Part shown: positions 62,020-64,000 of the stretch, piece after piece
Layout: each line of letters starts with the position of its first letter
How positions within the stretch are numbered: position 1 is the stretch's first letter
Assembly: GCA_017311185.1 (NCBI GenBank)
Contig: JAESUZ010005469.1
Coordinates: forward strand, 746,001-810,000
DNA from: Proteles cristata cristata
Lineage: Eukaryota; Chordata; Mammalia; Carnivora; Hyaenidae
DNA: 64,000 bases
Reading direction: 5' to 3'
The notes under the pieces: model-generated
Told to the model about the DNA's origin: nothing
Databases searched by the model: none
The model's input: only the letters and a program-made list of their open reading frames with translations
Program-made: the position numbers and the translations under genes

Positions 62020-62318
62020 GTGGAAGGCTCCTGAGCTTTGGGTTTAGACCTCAAATCTGCTTTCAGCTCTCTAGCCTTGCAAAAAATACATAATTTCTAT
62101 AAGCTCATTTTGCTAATACTTTCTTACTAGAGTTTTGAGAATAAAGGGAAGTAATTTGTTAAATTCATAGTAGAGGGGTGCGTGGGTGGCTTTAGCTGGT
62201 TAAGCATCCAGCTCTTGATTTCAACTCAGGTTCATGGGTTCAAACCCTGCTTCAGACTCTTTCCTGACAGTGCAGAGCCTGCTTGGGATTCTATCTCTCT
62301 CTGCCCATCTTCTGCTCT

Positions 62319-62350
<32 letters not shown>

Positions 62351-62405
62351 ACATAAATAAAAATTGTTTAAAAAATAAATTTATAGTAGACCTCAGTAAA
62401 TAATA
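62020..62405 (+). repeat. MIR element split by a SINE
   Basis: Sense MIR from TGAGCTTTGGGTTTAGACCT through AGCTCATTTTGCTAATACTT and TTGAGAATAAAGGGAAGTAA. The tail after the SINE reads CCTCAGTAAATAATAATTC. It is interrupted by Can-SINE copy 16. Confidence 0.6.
62175..62376 (+). mobile_element. Can-SINE, copy 16
   Basis: Head GGGGTGCGTGGGTGGCTTTA, tRNA-like part with a short deletion in the B-box side (CAGGTTCATGGGTTCAAACCC), a CT block and an AAATAAATAAATA tail. The flanks AAATTCATAGTAGA (62161-62174) and AAATTTATAGTAGA (62377-62390) match at 13 of 14 positions. Confidence 0.94.
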
Positions 62406-63176
62406 ATTCTTTAAGTAAATCCATTTTCCAATTCACCATTCCCCATGACCCTTAATATTCTAGAGCAACAGAAACTTTATGATTCTTCTACGTGCCCATG
62501 TGTTTAATTTGAGCTGCATGTTTTTTCCAAATATTTCCCCCAATTTGACAAAAGGGACAGGTAGAGGATGAGAGGGGCTTGCACAAGAACTGAAATCTAT
62601 GACTGCAGCAAAGAGTCATGGGAAGGCTCTCAAGACCCAGCCCCAGTCTGCCATCTGTTTCTTTTGAGTGACCTACATTTCACATTCTCATATGTGAAAT
62701 CATAAAGGACTGTGAAAAAGTAGAAAGTGAGATGAGCATCTGCGTGGGTTTCTGGAAGCTTTCGCTAAATCCATACAGATGGGACAAACATAAATAAAGA
62801 TATACTTATTTGATTCATGTATGATAGTCTTATAAGTAATGCCAGCAGCAATTGGAAAATAGAATGTGAGCCAATACATTTGCTAGTAGAATTAAAGTGA
62901 CCACTGCCAAATTGAATTACTCTAGGAAGACCTGTTGAAAGAAGAGATTCTTAAGGAAGAAGAGAGATATTGTTACATAGCAGAAAGGATGGAACAAGAT
63001 TTTTCCGTACAGGAAGAATGCTATGTTGGGAAGAGGTGTGAACAAGTTTATGGGGAAGAGTTGCATTTCAGTTAGGTGAGCAGCATTGAGCTGTAGTCTA
63101 GGTGAGTGTGTTAGGTCAGGCCTGAGCCTGTTGCTCAGAAGCTCTTCTTGATTCAGCTGATATTTGCATCACATCC

Positions 63177-63328
63177 CTTTCTTTTCTTTCTTTTTTTAAA
63201 TTAATTTATTTTTAAAATCTTTTTTAAGCTTTTATTTTTAAGTAATCTCTACACCTAGCTTGGGACTGGAACTCAAAACCCCAAGATCAAGAGTCACATG
63301 CTTTACTGACTGAGCCAGCCAGGCACCC
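63177..63328 (-). mobile_element. Can-SINE of an older, shorter subtype, copy 17
   Basis: Ends in the head GAGCCAGCCAGGCACCC and has the variant middle AAGTAATCTCTACACC instead of the GA-rich block of the other copies, followed by a T-rich tail. The flanks TGCATCACATCC (63165-63176 and 63329-63340) form a perfect 12-bp duplication. Confidence 0.92.
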
Positions 63329-64000
63329 TGCATCACATCCTTTTCTAAGGGGGAATGACTGGTGATTCTTTGGGTTCACAGACCAGACATTTGTTGCTAA
63401 TAACCCTCAAAAAGGCCAATCACTGGCTAGTAGCTTTATGAACAGTTGTTTTAGAAACTCACCACTGAGGTCCTGTTGCTACCTAGAAAGTGTTTTCATT
63501 GATTGCTGGCACTGAATAAGCTGTTGTGTTTCCCTCTCCCTCTCCTTCTCCCTTTCAGTGTAGACTTGGGGACTTGGAGAGTAGATCAGACAGTGATATA
63601 GTTTTGCATTTTAACAGTGGAATGTCTTGCATGGCTACAGTAGACCATAATTCATTAGGTCCCCAAATAAGAGAATGAGATATCAGTTGGTATGCATTTT
63701 CTGTCTAGAGGTCATCTTCAGTTTATTGTGTATTTCTTGCCTACAGGCTCCAGGAAAGCATTTCTCAGAGACTTTGAGAACTGAAGGTCCTGTCTGTAAG
63801 GAAATACTTTAACCTGGTTTTCTTATTCTCATGTAATTTTCTCTCTTTAACAAAGCCATAATAATAGTGTCAGAGGCAGCTTTCTAGTTAGTATGAGTAA
63901 TGTGGTTGCTGGATTTTCTATTTTTATTTTAATATGCTTTTCCTGCTGTGGATTTTTTTTTCTTTTTTGGTTTTAAAAATAGCAGTTGAAAAAGTGTGGT

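Larger units (their letters stand above)
53791..64000 (+). other. BNC2: BNC2 intron, 5' part (downstream of the second exon)
   Basis: This intron begins at the GTAGGG donor and continues past the window end. It contains L2 and MIR fragments and two Can-SINEs, listed separately. In 53791-57930, 60800-61500 and 62410-63170 I see no gene or confident repeat. The stretch 53800-55400 is moderately GC-rich beside the exon but shows no open frame with recognisable homology. Confidence 0.8.

Overview
This window is vertebrate intronic DNA, almost certainly from a cat-family (felid) carnivore. It contains two coding exons of the basonuclin-2 gene (BNC2), both on the + strand. The carnivore assignment rests on at least 17 tRNA-Lys-derived SINEs with the feliform head sequence (GGGGCGCCTGGGTGGCTCAG and variants) and on L1 copies of the type seen in carnivores. 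I see no prokaryotic or viral gene system, no CRISPR array, and no other protein gene that stands up to inspection.

Gene layout: 1-21032 is the 3' part of an upstream intron. 21033-21135 is a 103-nt exon coding for a Cys-rich stretch of the basonuclin N-terminal region. 21136-53554 is a 32.4-kb phase-1 intron. 53555-53790 is a 236-nt exon that continues the same conserved region. 53791-64000 is the 5' part of the next intron. The two exons join in frame (339 nt, 113 codons). The zinc-finger exons and the promoter of BNC2 lie outside the window.

Everything else is intron filled with transposon history. The 17 Can-SINEs comprise 11 antisense and 6 sense to BNC2. Most have recognisable target-site duplications (TSDs), and two pairs sit in tandem inside a single TSD. 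One near-complete L1 (44247-48888, - strand) keeps its 5'UTR, an ORF1 broken by one stop and a mutated, internally deleted ORF2. It carries what looks like a 3'-transduced piece of an old hAT transposon, all bounded by a 12-17 bp TSD. Four shorter L1 pieces, a decayed older L1, a solo MaLR-type LTR, hAT-Charlie relics, MIR and L2 fragments and several microsatellites make up the rest of the recognised sequence.

The strongest points for a second look are the L1 3' transduction, an inverted pair of young SINEs only 43 bp apart (49991-50512), the tandem SINE pairs, a 97-nt uninterrupted purine tract in the L1 5'UTR, and some repeat-poor AT-rich blocks that could be conserved regulatory elements. 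I did not find an undescribed biological system here. Family names for the oldest repeats come from memory of their consensus sequences and need a RepeatMasker run.
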